Positions 24,094 to 32,456 of a DNA stretch of 64,000 nt are shown in pieces. The position numbers were made by a program, and so were the translations under genes. The notes beneath the pieces are model-generated. The model was given only the letters and a program-made list of their open reading frames with translations. It was not told the origin of the DNA and searched no databases. Source of the DNA: CAMAVH01 sp046297835 (GTDB lineage: Bacteria > Pseudomonadota > Alphaproteobacteria > SMXQ01); contig JBKBHI010000005.1 of assembly GCA_046297835.1 (NCBI GenBank), positions 1-64,000 on the forward strand, read 5' to 3'. Position 1 is the stretch's first letter. Every line of letters starts with the position of its first letter.

Positions 24094-25335
24094 TTACTTG
24101 CAGGAGATTTCCGTCGGCTCGTGGTCGCCGTCCGGCTTGTAGGAAATGTCGCAGTTCAGGCCGGCCTTCAGGTCGTCGCGCTTGCCCTCTTTGCCGGCGA
24201 TCTGGATTTTGGTGCGCGAACCGCTCGGCTCCACCGTCAGCTTCTTGCCGTCGGCGGCGGCGAAGGTGACTTTGCGGCCCTTGTCCTGCACGTCGAGCAG
24301 AGGGCCGCTGGCCTTGGCCACCGGAACCGTCACTTCGAGCGCGGCCTTGAGCAGAGCGATGGTCTTGGGCGGCTGATTCAACGCCTCCTGGACCATCCTG
24401 GCGACGTCGTCGCCGTAGGCCGGCTCGACGGGGCGGCCGCCCTTTTCGGCGCGAGCTTGCAGCTCTTTGTCTTCCATTGCGCTCTTGAAGGCGGCGCGCA
24501 GGGTGGCGAGGCGCTCGGCCGGGATGTTCGGCGGGCCGGCGGTGAAGCGCGAGATATCGCCCTGCGACTGTATCAGCGCGACGAGCGCTTTAGCGTCCGG
24601 ATCGCTCACCAGCGTCGAGAGCTGCGGCACGTCTTTGTCGTTGCCGCCGATCTGGGCGATGTAGCGGGCGTAGCCGTTGTTCTTGAACTCGTCGAACGAC
24701 GAGCGCGAGCCGATGATGCCGACGATCTCGTTGCGGCGCATCGCCATCATGTCTTCGGTGCCGTTGTAGCCGGCGATGATCTTGATCGGCAGATTGAGCG
24801 CGTCGGCCAGCATTTTGGTCTCGACGTAGGAGGCGCTGCCGACGCCGGAGACGGCGAAGTTCACTTGCGGCGACTTCCTCAGGTCTTCGAAGGTCTTGAT
24901 CGGCGAGCTTTGCGAGATGACGAACGTGCGCGGATCGGAGGCGGCCTTGCCGATCCACGACATCTTGGTCAGGTCGAAGCGGATGCCTTCGAGGCCGACG
25001 AGCTGGTTGTAGATCAGGCCGGTGTTGAAGGTGCCGAGTGTCAGGCCATCGGCGCGCGAGGCGTAGATGGCGTTGGCGCCGATGATATGGCCGGCGCCCG
25101 GCATGTTGCGGACGACGAAGGTGGAGCCGGGCAGGTATTTCTGCATCGCATCGGCCACCAAGCGGCCGTAGAAATCGTAGCCGCCGCCGGCGGCGGTGGC
25201 GACGATGTAGGTGACGGTCTTGCCTTTGAAGAAGGCCGGGCCCTGCTGGGCGGCAGCCGGGGCGACGACGAAGGCGGCGCCGGCCAAAGCGCCGACGGCG
25301 GTCAGCCCGGCGCGCAGCGACGAAAGTTTATCCAT
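24094..25335 (-). CDS. TctC/Bug family binding protein (4) with extra C-terminal domain
   Basis: A 413-residue periplasmic binding protein, about 80 longer than the family norm. The signal peptide is about 1-29 (ending AAPAAAQQ). FFKGKTVTYIVATAAGGGYD and NMPGAGH mark the TctC domain, which ends near residue 332. The extra ~80 residues are rich in short strands (RKVTFAAADGKKLTVEP, TKIQIAG, LNCDISYKP, TEISCK) and contain two cysteines (about 395 and 412) that may form a disulfide. This looks like a small beta domain of the DUF5666 kind; the assignment is tentative. AGGAGG lies 9 nt before the start. It is the third gene of a tctA-tctB-tctC set on this strand. Confidence 0.88.
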   Translation of the reverse strand: MDKLSSLRAGLTAVGALAGAAFVVAPAAAQQGPAFFKGKTVTYIVATAAGGGYDFYGRLVADAMQKYLPGSTFVVRNMPGAGHIIGANAIYASRADGLTLGTFNTGLIYNQLVGLEGIRFDLTKMSWIGKAASDPRTFVISQSSPIKTFEDLRKSPQVNFAVSGVGSASYVETKMLADALNLPIKIIAGYNGTEDMMAMRRNEIVGIIGSRSSFDEFKNNGYARYIAQIGGNDKDVPQLSTLVSDPDAKALVALIQSQGDISRFTAGPPNIPAERLATLRAAFKSAMEDKELQARAEKGGRPVEPAYGDDVARMVQEALNQPPKTIALLKAALEVTVPVAKASGPLLDVQDKGRKVTFAAADGKKLTVEPSGSRTKIQIAGKEGKRDDLKAGLNCDISYKPDGDHEPTEISCK

Positions 25336-25412
25336 TGTGAAAACCTCCTGTTGTTGGTGACGCGGCGGTGCGTCCGCCGTCGTTGCCTAGTTTTCCTTAG
25401 TGCCAGTCTTCC

Positions 25413-26009
25413 TTAGTAGAGGTCGAGACGCTCCTTGATCGCCTCGATGACGAATCCTTCGTGCAGCACGACTTTCAGCCCGAGGATGAAGGCGCAGTAG
25501 AAAATAACCGACGATATGACGGTGAGCAGCAGAGCGAAACGCCAGCTCCGTCCGGCGAAGAACCGCAGGAAGCTCAGGATGAAGATCGGCACGCTGATCC
25601 AGAATCCGAAGAGCAGGATGCCGCCGATCAGCCCGAGGAAGCTCGCCCAGGCGATCGCTTCGCGGCGACCGCGGCCCTCGCGCGATTCCTCGACGACCAC
25701 GGCGCTGGCGCCCTCGGCTTCGCGGAAATCCATCTTGCGGCCGGTGATCCGCGCCACCTCGGCTTCGGCCTTAGCCATTTCGCTGCGCCCGTCGTCTTCG
25801 TCGTCCTTGCCGTAGCGCAGCGCGCCGCGAATCTCCAGCGCGAGCTGGATCAGGCACATGGCGATGCCGGGAATGCCGATCACGAAAGGCATGAAGCGGG
25901 CTTGCGGCGGATATTGCGTCGCGATCCCGACCATGCCGGCGAAGATCGCCAGCATGACGAGGCTCATGAATATCTTGCCGGCGGACTTGCTCATCGTCGC
26001 GTCACTCAT
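25413..26009 (-). CDS. tctB: TctB small membrane subunit of a TTT transporter
   Basis: A 198-residue membrane protein with four hydrophobic segments (about 13-31, 41-58, 124-142 and 160-185) and a long charged loop (65-120) between the second and third, the layout of TctB. Its function in the complex is poorly understood, but it is needed for transport with TctA. The start overlaps the tctA stop codon by 8 bp, so translation is coupled. An alternative ATG lies five codons in (MSKSAG). The gap to tctC is 77 bp. Confidence 0.85.
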   Translation of the reverse strand: MSDATMSKSAGKIFMSLVMLAIFAGMVGIATQYPPQARFMPFVIGIPGIAMCLIQLALEIRGALRYGKDDEDDGRSEMAKAEAEVARITGRKMDFREAEGASAVVVEESREGRGRREAIAWASFLGLIGGILLFGFWISVPIFILSFLRFFAGRSWRFALLLTVISSVIFYCAFILGLKVVLHEGFVIEAIKERLDLY

Positions 26010-27516
26010 AAAGGGTCGTCTCCGAAGGCGCGTGGCGCGGCCGCACGGTCTGATAGATGGCGTAGCCGATGGTCAGCGCGATGAGGCCGATGAGGACCAT
26101 CGACAGCGGGCGGGTGAAGAAGCTCATGCCCCACAGCGACAGCGCCTTGTGCAGCGATTCCTCGGCGATGGGGCCGAGCACCAGGCCGATCACGAAGGGG
26201 GCGCGCGGCCAGCCGAAGCGCAAGAGGCCGTAGCCGATGGCGCTGAGGACCACGAGGATGACGAGATTCTGCCATTGCCCCTCGTTGATGAAGGAGCCGA
26301 ACACCGTCATCGTCAGGATGAAGGGCACGATCAGCGTGCCCTTGACGAAGGTGAGCAGGGACACCCAGCGGGCGACGAACAGCAGGAAGCAGACGGCGAT
26401 GACGTTGCCGACGACCAGCGCCCAGATCAGCGTCCAGACGAGGCTCATATTGGTCGTGATCAGCGTCGGGCCGGGCTGGATGCCGAGGATGAGGAAGGCG
26501 CCCATCAGCACCGCCATGCCCGACGAGCCCGGGATGCCGAAGAACAGCGTCGGCAGCAGCGAGCCGCCCTCCTTGGCGTTGCTGGCGGTTTCCGGCGCGA
26601 TCACGCCCTGCACCGCGCCCTTGCCGAACATTTCCGGCGTTTTGGAAGTCTGCACCGCGTGGCCGTAGCACAGCCAGGCCGCCGCCGAGCCGCCGAGGCC
26701 GGGGATCATGCCGATCAGCGCGCCGATGATCGACGTGCGGAGCGCCAGCCACCAGTTGCGCGGCACTTCCAGCACGCCGTCGAGAATCTGGCGGTAGGTG
26801 AAACGAACCTTGCTGTCGCCGACAGTGGCGATCGAGCCGCCTTTGACGGCGAGCGAGATCATCTCGGGCACCGCGAACAGCGCGAGGACCGCCGTCACCA
26901 GGCTCAGGCCGTCCCACAGGAACAGGAAGTCGCCGGCGTAACGCGAGATGCCGGTCGCCGGATCCATGCCGATGGTCGCCAGCATCATGCCGTAAAAACC
27001 GACGATGAGGCCCTTGAGGAAATTCTTGCCGCCGGCCAGCACGGCGATGAAGGTGATGCCGAGCAGCGCCAGCAGGAAGAACTCAGCGGGGCTGAACGAC
27101 AGCACCACCGGTTCGAGGATGGGGATCATCACGGCGAAGACCGCCGCGCCGATGATGCCGCCAACGCCGGAGGCGGTCATCGACGCGCCGAGCGCCCGCC
27201 CGGCTTCGCCCTTCTTGGCCATAGGGTAGCCGTCGATGGTGGTCGCGGCGTCGTCGCCGTCGCCCGGCACGCCGAACATGATCGAAGAAATCTGGCCGCT
27301 GGTGCCGTTGACGGCGTGCATGACGAGCAACAGCACCGCGCCGGCGACCATGTCCATCCCGAACACGAAGGGAATGGCCAGGGCGATGGACAGTCGGCCG
27401 CCGATGCCGGGCGTGATGCCGACGAAAATGCCGATCAACACGCCGACGCACATCAGGAACATCAAGTGCCCGGTGCTGAGCAGCGTGAACAGCGAGGAGA
27501 ACATCGTGTCCATCAT
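26002..27516 (-). CDS. tctA: TctA large permease subunit of a TTT transporter
   Basis: A 504-residue polytopic membrane protein of canonical TctA length. The duplicated loop motifs are seen as GIFVGITPGIGGRLSIALAI near residue 30 and LIGMIPGLGGSAAAWLCYGH near residue 260; VPGDGDDAATTIDGYPMAKK and APETASNAKEGGSLLPTLFF are further landmarks. With tctB (8-bp overlap) and tctC (4) it makes a complete uptake system for an unknown carboxylate. It is only distantly related to the TctA parts of the two fusion proteins. The ribosome site before 27516 is weak; a start at the second codon is equally possible. Confidence 0.92.
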   Translation of the reverse strand: MMDTMFSSLFTLLSTGHLMFLMCVGVLIGIFVGITPGIGGRLSIALAIPFVFGMDMVAGAVLLLVMHAVNGTSGQISSIMFGVPGDGDDAATTIDGYPMAKKGEAGRALGASMTASGVGGIIGAAVFAVMIPILEPVVLSFSPAEFFLLALLGITFIAVLAGGKNFLKGLIVGFYGMMLATIGMDPATGISRYAGDFLFLWDGLSLVTAVLALFAVPEMISLAVKGGSIATVGDSKVRFTYRQILDGVLEVPRNWWLALRTSIIGALIGMIPGLGGSAAAWLCYGHAVQTSKTPEMFGKGAVQGVIAPETASNAKEGGSLLPTLFFGIPGSSGMAVLMGAFLILGIQPGPTLITTNMSLVWTLIWALVVGNVIAVCFLLFVARWVSLLTFVKGTLIVPFILTMTVFGSFINEGQWQNLVILVVLSAIGYGLLRFGWPRAPFVIGLVLGPIAEESLHKALSLWGMSFFTRPLSMVLIGLIALTIGYAIYQTVRPRHAPSETTLYE

Positions 27517-27824
27517 GGCGCGACGCCCCCGATGTCGGAGACGCGACGGACGGATTCCCGGCGGGCGGGCAGGGACTTAAATATGGAAATCAAAATCTTC
27601 CCCGAACTGACGGCCGGCGCTCGCGCGAGGAGCCGGCAGGTAAAAGCATCTCTGTCGCGACGCCGCCGCAGCGGCGTCTTTATGATTTTTCCGCTGGTCT
27701 TCGCCGGCGGGCGCATTGTCATCCGTTCCGGGCGGGATTATTCCGCTCGCTGCGCAAAGCCATATTATGAAACGCTTTCCGGCTTGCAAAGCCGGTAATG
27801 CGCCAAATCGCCGGCCGCGCACGG
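27517..27824. other. intergenic region upstream of the tctABC operon
   Basis: No gene is recognised. It must hold the promoter of the minus-strand tctA operon. AT-rich patches (around 27585 and 27680) are visible but no clear promoter pair. Confidence 0.3.
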
Positions 27825-27854
27825 AAAAGGGGCTTCCGGTCGCCCGGAAGCCCC
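27825..27854 (-). terminator. intrinsic terminator after the cupin pair
   Basis: GGGGCTTCCGG (27829-27839) and CCGGAAGCCCC (27844-27854) with a 4-nt loop; TTTTCC follows on the minus strand. It is 36 bp past the stop of the cupin gene at 27890. Confidence 0.92.
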
Positions 27855-27889
27855 TCATCTGCAAGCATTTCGCAAGTGCGGCAGGGCGA

Positions 27890-28435
27890 TTAGAAGCCTT
27901 CGGCGTTCTCGAGCTGCTCGAACCAGTCGAAGCCCATCTTTTTCACGATGCGGCTGTTGACCACGACGATGCGCGCGTCGTTCTTCGGATCGGCGTTGAA
28001 GCGCTGATGCGTGACGTAAGGCGGGATGTAGAGGAAATCGCCCTGCTTCCATTCGAATTTCTTGGGCTCGCTCGCCCATTCCCATTCGAACTTGTCTTTG
28101 CAGTCGAACTCGACGTCCCAATGGAGGTCGTAGCCCTTGCCTTCGACGATGAAGGCGATCTCTTCGGTCAGGTGGCGGCTCTTGCCCGTCGACTTGCCGC
28201 CGTCGAGGAACTGCATGTAGACGTCGATGCACATCTCCGTCGTCTTCATCTTCTCGTGGATGATGTGCTTGATCAGGCCGTCGGGCGAGCGCTCCATCGG
28301 CATCTCGTGCGCCTTGACGACCTTCTTGTGGTTTTCGCGGTATTCCTTGCGGAACTGCGCGGATTCGGCGAGCCCTTCCGCGTAGTAATTGCAGAAGTGG
28401 TTGGACTTGGATTTGGCTTTCTCGTCAGCGTACAT
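27890..28435 (-). CDS. small cupin-domain protein (1)
   Basis: A 181-residue protein with one cupin barrel (about 70-165). Metal-site candidates are the H and E in KSRHLTEEIAFIVEGKGYDL and the later histidine in IPPYVTHQRFNAD. There is no signal peptide. It is related to the upstream cupin, with which it is co-directional across a 72-bp gap, and its H-Q-R-F-N-A-D segment resembles H-Q-H-F-N in the bicupin at 815-1936, so all may descend from one family. The role is unknown: a metal-dependent dioxygenase, isomerase or sensor is possible. Confidence 0.8.
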   Translation of the reverse strand: MYADEKAKSKSNHFCNYYAEGLAESAQFRKEYRENHKKVVKAHEMPMERSPDGLIKHIIHEKMKTTEMCIDVYMQFLDGGKSTGKSRHLTEEIAFIVEGKGYDLHWDVEFDCKDKFEWEWASEPKKFEWKQGDFLYIPPYVTHQRFNADPKNDARIVVVNSRIVKKMGFDWFEQLENAEGF

Positions 28436-28507
28436 GGCGTCTTTCTTCCTTGGCCGGGCTGCGACGTATGGATGCGCGCCCGATGAATGGTGGAAAACCG
28501 GTCAGCC

Positions 28508-29110
28508 TCAGAGGTTGGCGGGCGGCTGATAGTTCTCGGCGCCCGGCGGCGGCGTGGTCGGCGGGTACTCAACCATTTTCTGGAAGATCATGTGCATGAA
28601 GAGGAAGAGGGGCTTCGCCTTCATGATCAGGACGATGCCTTCGTTGTGCGGATCGGCGTTGAAGTGCTGGTGGACGCAGCCGTTCTCGACGATGCAGGCG
28701 TCGCCGGCTTCCCACGGCAGCTTCACGCCGTCATGCACGTCGTAGCCCTTGCCTTTGAGCACGAAGAACACGGCGGAGTTCATGTGGCCGTGCTTCTGGC
28801 CGTGGCCGCCCGGCGCATAGCAGTCGACGTGGCACTCGATCGACTGGGCGATCTCGACGGATTGCGGATTGATGATCTTCTTGCCGTAGTTGTGCGGGCC
28901 GCCCTTCCACTTCCAGTCGGTCGTCGAATAGACGCGCGGCTGGGCGAACAGGCTCTTGTAGACCTCGCCGTAGGTGCCTTCGAGGGCGCGGACGAAGGTG
29001 CGCTTCTTCTGCCAGCGCTCCCAGACCACTTCCTTGCCCTGGTTGTGGCCAGCCTCGCCCGGCTTAATGAATGTGTCGGTCTCGTTGTCCTTAAGGACGT
29101 CGTCTGCCAT
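28508..29110 (-). CDS. small cupin-domain protein (2)
   Basis: A 200-residue single-cupin protein. The first cupin motif is GGHGQKHGHMNSAVFFVLKG (H at about 103, 107, 109), the second ends ENGCVHQHFNADPHNEG; the histidine set is richer than in its downstream neighbour. It starts with a charged tail and has no signal peptide. TAGGAG lies about 10 nt before the start at 29110. It is the first gene of a two-cupin unit; the two proteins may form a heteromeric bicupin-like enzyme, matching the fused bicupin at the left of the window. Confidence 0.82.
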   Translation of the reverse strand: MADDVLKDNETDTFIKPGEAGHNQGKEVVWERWQKKRTFVRALEGTYGEVYKSLFAQPRVYSTTDWKWKGGPHNYGKKIINPQSVEIAQSIECHVDCYAPGGHGQKHGHMNSAVFFVLKGKGYDVHDGVKLPWEAGDACIVENGCVHQHFNADPHNEGIVLIMKAKPLFLFMHMIFQKMVEYPPTTPPPGAENYQPPANL

Positions 29111-29394
29111 ATCGGCGCACTCCTAACGAATGAGATGGTCAGGGCCGCCCGCGTGCCATGAAGCCTGGTTTCGCCCTGTTTATAAGCGTTAACGTCATAA
29201 CCCATCCCGATTCGCTCTGCCATGGGTTTCAGGCGGCGAGGGGCGTTTCGCCCGGCAAACAGCCAACTTTGCGTTTGCGAGCCGTCCGCATTGGGCTAAG
29301 TAGCGGTATCCATTTCTAAAGGGCCGGCGGCCCGCGCGATGCGGCGGCTCGCTCCGCCTCAGCCGATCGGTCGCATGCCCCCCATCCGCCGCGC

Positions 29395-29999
29395 CGCCCG
29401 CCTCCGCCCGCTGTGGATCGGCATCGCCATCGCCGCGCGTTCGCTGCTGCCCATGTTCCTGTCGATCCACGGCGGGACCATTCCGGCCCGGTGGGCATCT
29501 TCGCCGCGCTCGCTGTCTGGTCGCTGGCGGTGCTCGTGGCGATCCTGCCGCGCGACATCGACCCGCCGCTACAAAAGCTGAACGTGTCCGATCTGGCGCC
29601 GCGCTGGCAGGATTACGTCCGCGCCTTCGCGCTCTGCGCTGTGCCGGTGATCGGGCTGGTGATGATCTTTACCTTCATGCGCATCGCCGTGTTCGGCCTG
29701 CAATCGTCATTCTACGTGGTCTATCTAGAGATGATCTCGATTGACCGGCACGCAGATCGGGCTGCTGGTCTCCTGCGCCAACCTGATCTCCGACCCGGCG
29801 GCGCTCATCAACATTCCCGAGCGGCGGGCTGCGCACCACGGTCAACCGCGTCTCCTCGCTCGTCGTGCCGCTGGCCATGGGCGCGGTGATCGAAGGCGTC
29901 GGCATCGCCAACAGCTTCCTGCTGGTCGGCGTCGCGCTGATGATTCCCATTGTGGCCACCGCTTGGGCGACCCGCCGCAATCCCGATGCATACTCTTAG
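29395..29999 (+). pseudogene. decayed MFS transporter
   Basis: Pieces of one major-facilitator protein are spread over all three frames. LWIGIAIAARSLLPMF leads in one frame; VWSLAVLVAILPRDIDPPLQ to QSSFYVVYLEMIS follows in the second; LTGTQIGLLVSCANLISDPA in the third; then, after another shift, TTVNRVSSLVVPLAMGAVIE to RRNPDAYS and a TAG at 29997. At least three frameshifts, near 29510, 29740 and 29825, and missing stretches at the 5' end and before TTVNRV make function impossible. It probably once transported an acid used by this region. The gap 29111-29394 before it holds only the promoter region of the cupin genes. Confidence 0.8.
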
Positions 30000-30390
30000 G
30001 GCAACCGGCTAGGGCGCTGATTTTTCGGGGAAAGCTGGCGGATATCGCGACAATTCGAGATTTATCCATTTATTTCAGAAGGATGACCTCGGCTTAAAGC
30101 GCTTGAAAGCGTCCTGCCGAATTGGTTACGGTTTCAAAGTCCGGCGCGCGATTTGTCGCGGCGGACGTCGCGGCTTTTGCGAGGGCCGCGATTCGCGCGT
30201 TGGGGAACGTGTCGCGGGCAGGGGGAAGCTGCCGGCGGCGCGCGACGCGGGGATCGCCTCGGGAGGCGTTTCACGACGAAACGCGTCCGGTCCGCGTAGG
30301 GGTCATCACAGCCACGACCAAGACGGGGAAGTCTTGCAGTTACCAGGAGCCGCCTGGTCTCACGCGTCCTCAGGGAAGGGCGGACGCGCG
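30000..30390. other. 391-bp intergenic region before the M23 peptidase gene
   Basis: No gene or clear signal is recognised. An open frame enters the peptidase gene from 30103 but its Arg/Gly-rich product has no protein-like character. Confidence 0.35.
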
Positions 30391-31737
30391 ATGAGAGCGA
30401 TGCAAGCCACGGCCGCAGCCGTGGGGCGAGGCTTCGCGCGCGCGTTTCCCGATCGCGAAATCCTGCTGCGCAGCAACGGCCGCGTCCGCTTCCTGCGCCT
30501 CGGCCGCAACGTCCAGCTGCTCATGCTCGCCGGCGTCCTCGGGCTGGCCGGCTGGTTCGGCCACACCACCGCCGAGAAGATGTTTCACGACAGCATCCTG
30601 TCGGCGAAGAACGCCGAGATAGGCCGCATGAAGCAGGCCTATCGCGCGCTGCAATCGGAAGCGACCGATTCGGAGACGCGCTACAAGCTCATCACCCAGA
30701 CGCTCGAAGCCAAGCACGCCTATCTGCTCGGCGTGCTGGAGCAGAACGGCACTCTGAAGGAGAGCCTGAGCCACGTGCGCGGCCAGCTCGATTCCAGCGA
30801 GAGCGAGCGCGCCCGCATCCTCGCCTCGCGCGAGGCGCTGCGCGCGCAGATGCTCCAGCTCGAAACGTCGCTGCGCGCCTCGACGGCCGAGAAGCACCAG
30901 CTCGCCGGCACGCTCGACGCCCGCACCGGCGAATTGCAGACCGTGCTGGCCGAACGCGCCCGCGCGCTGCAGGAGCACGGCCGGCTTCAGGCGCGGGCCG
31001 GCGAGCTCGAGCAGCGCCTCGCCGATCTCCAGGCGGCGCAGAAGAAGGTGCTCGACAAGCTGGCGGCGCGCACCGTCGGCAGCATCGAGGAGGCGCGCGA
31101 GATCATCGGCATGACCGGCCTCGACGCCGACCGCCTGCTGGCGCGCGTCGGCGCGCAGGGCGGCGTCGGCGGCCCGTTCGTGGCGGCGCCGGCCTTGAAG
31201 CCGGCGAAGGGCCAGACGGCGCTGTCCAAGACGCCGCCGTCGGGGCTGGCGATTCCCGACCCCTCGCTCGCCGCGCTGAACAGCCACATCGACAAGTGGG
31301 ACGACCTGCAGACCATCGTGCGCCATCTGCCGCTGGCCTCGCCGGTCGACAATTACGCGATCATGAGCACCTTCGGGCGGCGCAAGGATCCGTTCAACGG
31401 CGAATGGGCGGTGCATTACGGCGTCGATATGTCCGCGCCGATGAAGACGCCGATCTTCTCGACCGGCCCCGGCAGGGTCGTCGCCGTCGGCTACAACGGC
31501 AGCTACGGCCTAGCCGTCGATATCGACCACGGCATGGGCATCGTCACGCGCTACGGCCATCTCTCTCAGGCGCTGGTCAAGAAGGGCCAGACCGTCGGCA
31601 CGCGCCACAAGATCGCGCTGATGGGCAACAGCGGCCGCTCGACCGGCGTGCATCTGCATTACGAGATCCAGCTCAACGGCAAGCCGATCGACCCCATGAA
31701 ATTCATCCAGGCAGGACGTCATGTTTTCAAAGGCTAA
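30391..31737 (+). CDS. M23 (LytM) family peptidoglycan endopeptidase with coiled coil
   Basis: A 448-residue inner-membrane-anchored peptidase. A hydrophobic segment (about 42-57) is followed by a long coiled coil (about 70-240) and a C-terminal LytM domain. The zinc ligands H342 and D346 (H-Y-G-V-D) and H423 in H421-L-H423-Y-E are all present, so it should be an active endopeptidase acting on cross-links in the periplasm. ATG at 30391 is chosen because GGGAAGGG precedes it and the residues upstream look non-coding. The 17-bp overlap with the bactofilin gene is a common arrangement in Alphaproteobacteria, where the two shape the cell together. Confidence 0.9.
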   Translation: MRAMQATAAAVGRGFARAFPDREILLRSNGRVRFLRLGRNVQLLMLAGVLGLAGWFGHTTAEKMFHDSILSAKNAEIGRMKQAYRALQSEATDSETRYKLITQTLEAKHAYLLGVLEQNGTLKESLSHVRGQLDSSESERARILASREALRAQMLQLETSLRASTAEKHQLAGTLDARTGELQTVLAERARALQEHGRLQARAGELEQRLADLQAAQKKVLDKLAARTVGSIEEAREIIGMTGLDADRLLARVGAQGGVGGPFVAAPALKPAKGQTALSKTPPSGLAIPDPSLAALNSHIDKWDDLQTIVRHLPLASPVDNYAIMSTFGRRKDPFNGEWAVHYGVDMSAPMKTPIFSTGPGRVVAVGYNGSYGLAVDIDHGMGIVTRYGHLSQALVKKGQTVGTRHKIALMGNSGRSTGVHLHYEIQLNGKPIDPMKFIQAGRHVFKG

Positions 31738-32209
31738 GTCGAACGGCGACGCGGCGGCCAAGGCCGACGCGCGCAAGCAGGTGCCCTCGATCATCAGCGC
31801 GAGCCTGCGCATCGTCGGCAACCTGGTCAGCGCTGGCGACGTCCAGATCGACGGCATCGTCGACGGCGACGTCAAAAGCCGCGTGCTCACGATCAGCCAT
31901 GGCGCGGCCGTGAACGGCGCGATCGAGGCCGACAACGTCTACATCCAGGGCCAGGTGAACGGCCAGATCACGGCGGAGAACGTCGTGCTCGGGGCCAGCG
32001 CCCGCGTCGTCGGCGATGTCGTGCACAGCAATCTCGTCATCGAATCGGGAGCCTTCCTCGAAGGCCATTGCCGCCATCTCGCCATCGCGACCGTGGTCGA
32101 GGACGCGCCGGCCGGCGATCAAACGGCCGAAGCGCCCTCCGATGTGGAGACGGCGGCCGGCGAGGACGCGACGCCCGCCGTCAAGCAACCGGAAGCCACC
32201 GCCGCTTAA
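31721..32209 (+). CDS. bactofilin (polymer-forming cytoskeletal protein)
   Basis: A 162-residue bactofilin. Residues 20-125 are the right-handed beta-helix repeat domain (ASLRIVGNLVSAGDVQIDGI, DGDVKSRVLTI, EADNVYIQGQVNGQITAENV), which self-assembles into nucleotide-free filaments at the inner membrane. The short basic N-terminus and the acidic Ala/Glu-rich tail (130-162) flank it as usual. It overlaps the 3' end of the M23 peptidase gene by 17 bp, so translation is coupled; bactofilins of this kind localise such peptidases. Confidence 0.95.
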   Translation: MFSKAKSNGDAAAKADARKQVPSIISASLRIVGNLVSAGDVQIDGIVDGDVKSRVLTISHGAAVNGAIEADNVYIQGQVNGQITAENVVLGASARVVGDVVHSNLVIESGAFLEGHCRHLAIATVVEDAPAGDQTAEAPSDVETAAGEDATPAVKQPEATAA

Positions 32210-32251
32210 AGCGGCGGCATCGTCTAGCCGCGCAAGCGCGCGGCCCTAAGC

Positions 32252-32325
32252 GAACGCCGCGCGAAGCACGGCCTTGAAGCTGACGCCGTGCAAAGCCCGG
32301 CCTTGAAGCTGATGCCGCGCGAAGC
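32252..32325. repeat. short direct repeats in the gap after the bactofilin gene
   Basis: Two 27-nt copies (32270-32296 and 32299-32325), starting GGCCTTGAAGCTGA and differing at three or four positions, plus a partial third (CGCCGCGCGAAGC) at about 32255-32267. Each unit ends in a small GC-rich palindromic part. No coding role is seen. Confidence 0.6.
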
Positions 32326-32456
32326 GCGGCGATGAAACGCGTTTCGCATCGCGTAGCTGCGGCGATTGGTGAGTCAGCGAAGCGATGGCCTGAAGATTGC
32401 ATCGTTGGACGCAACGACGCCGCGAGGCGTCGGCCTTATCGTCTCAGGAGCATCGC

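Noticed and set aside
25858..27798. 646-codon open frame antisense to tctA/tctB
   Set aside because: Composition is that of an antisense frame (His/Asp/Ala-rich) and it has no domain; tctA and tctB are clear on the other strand.
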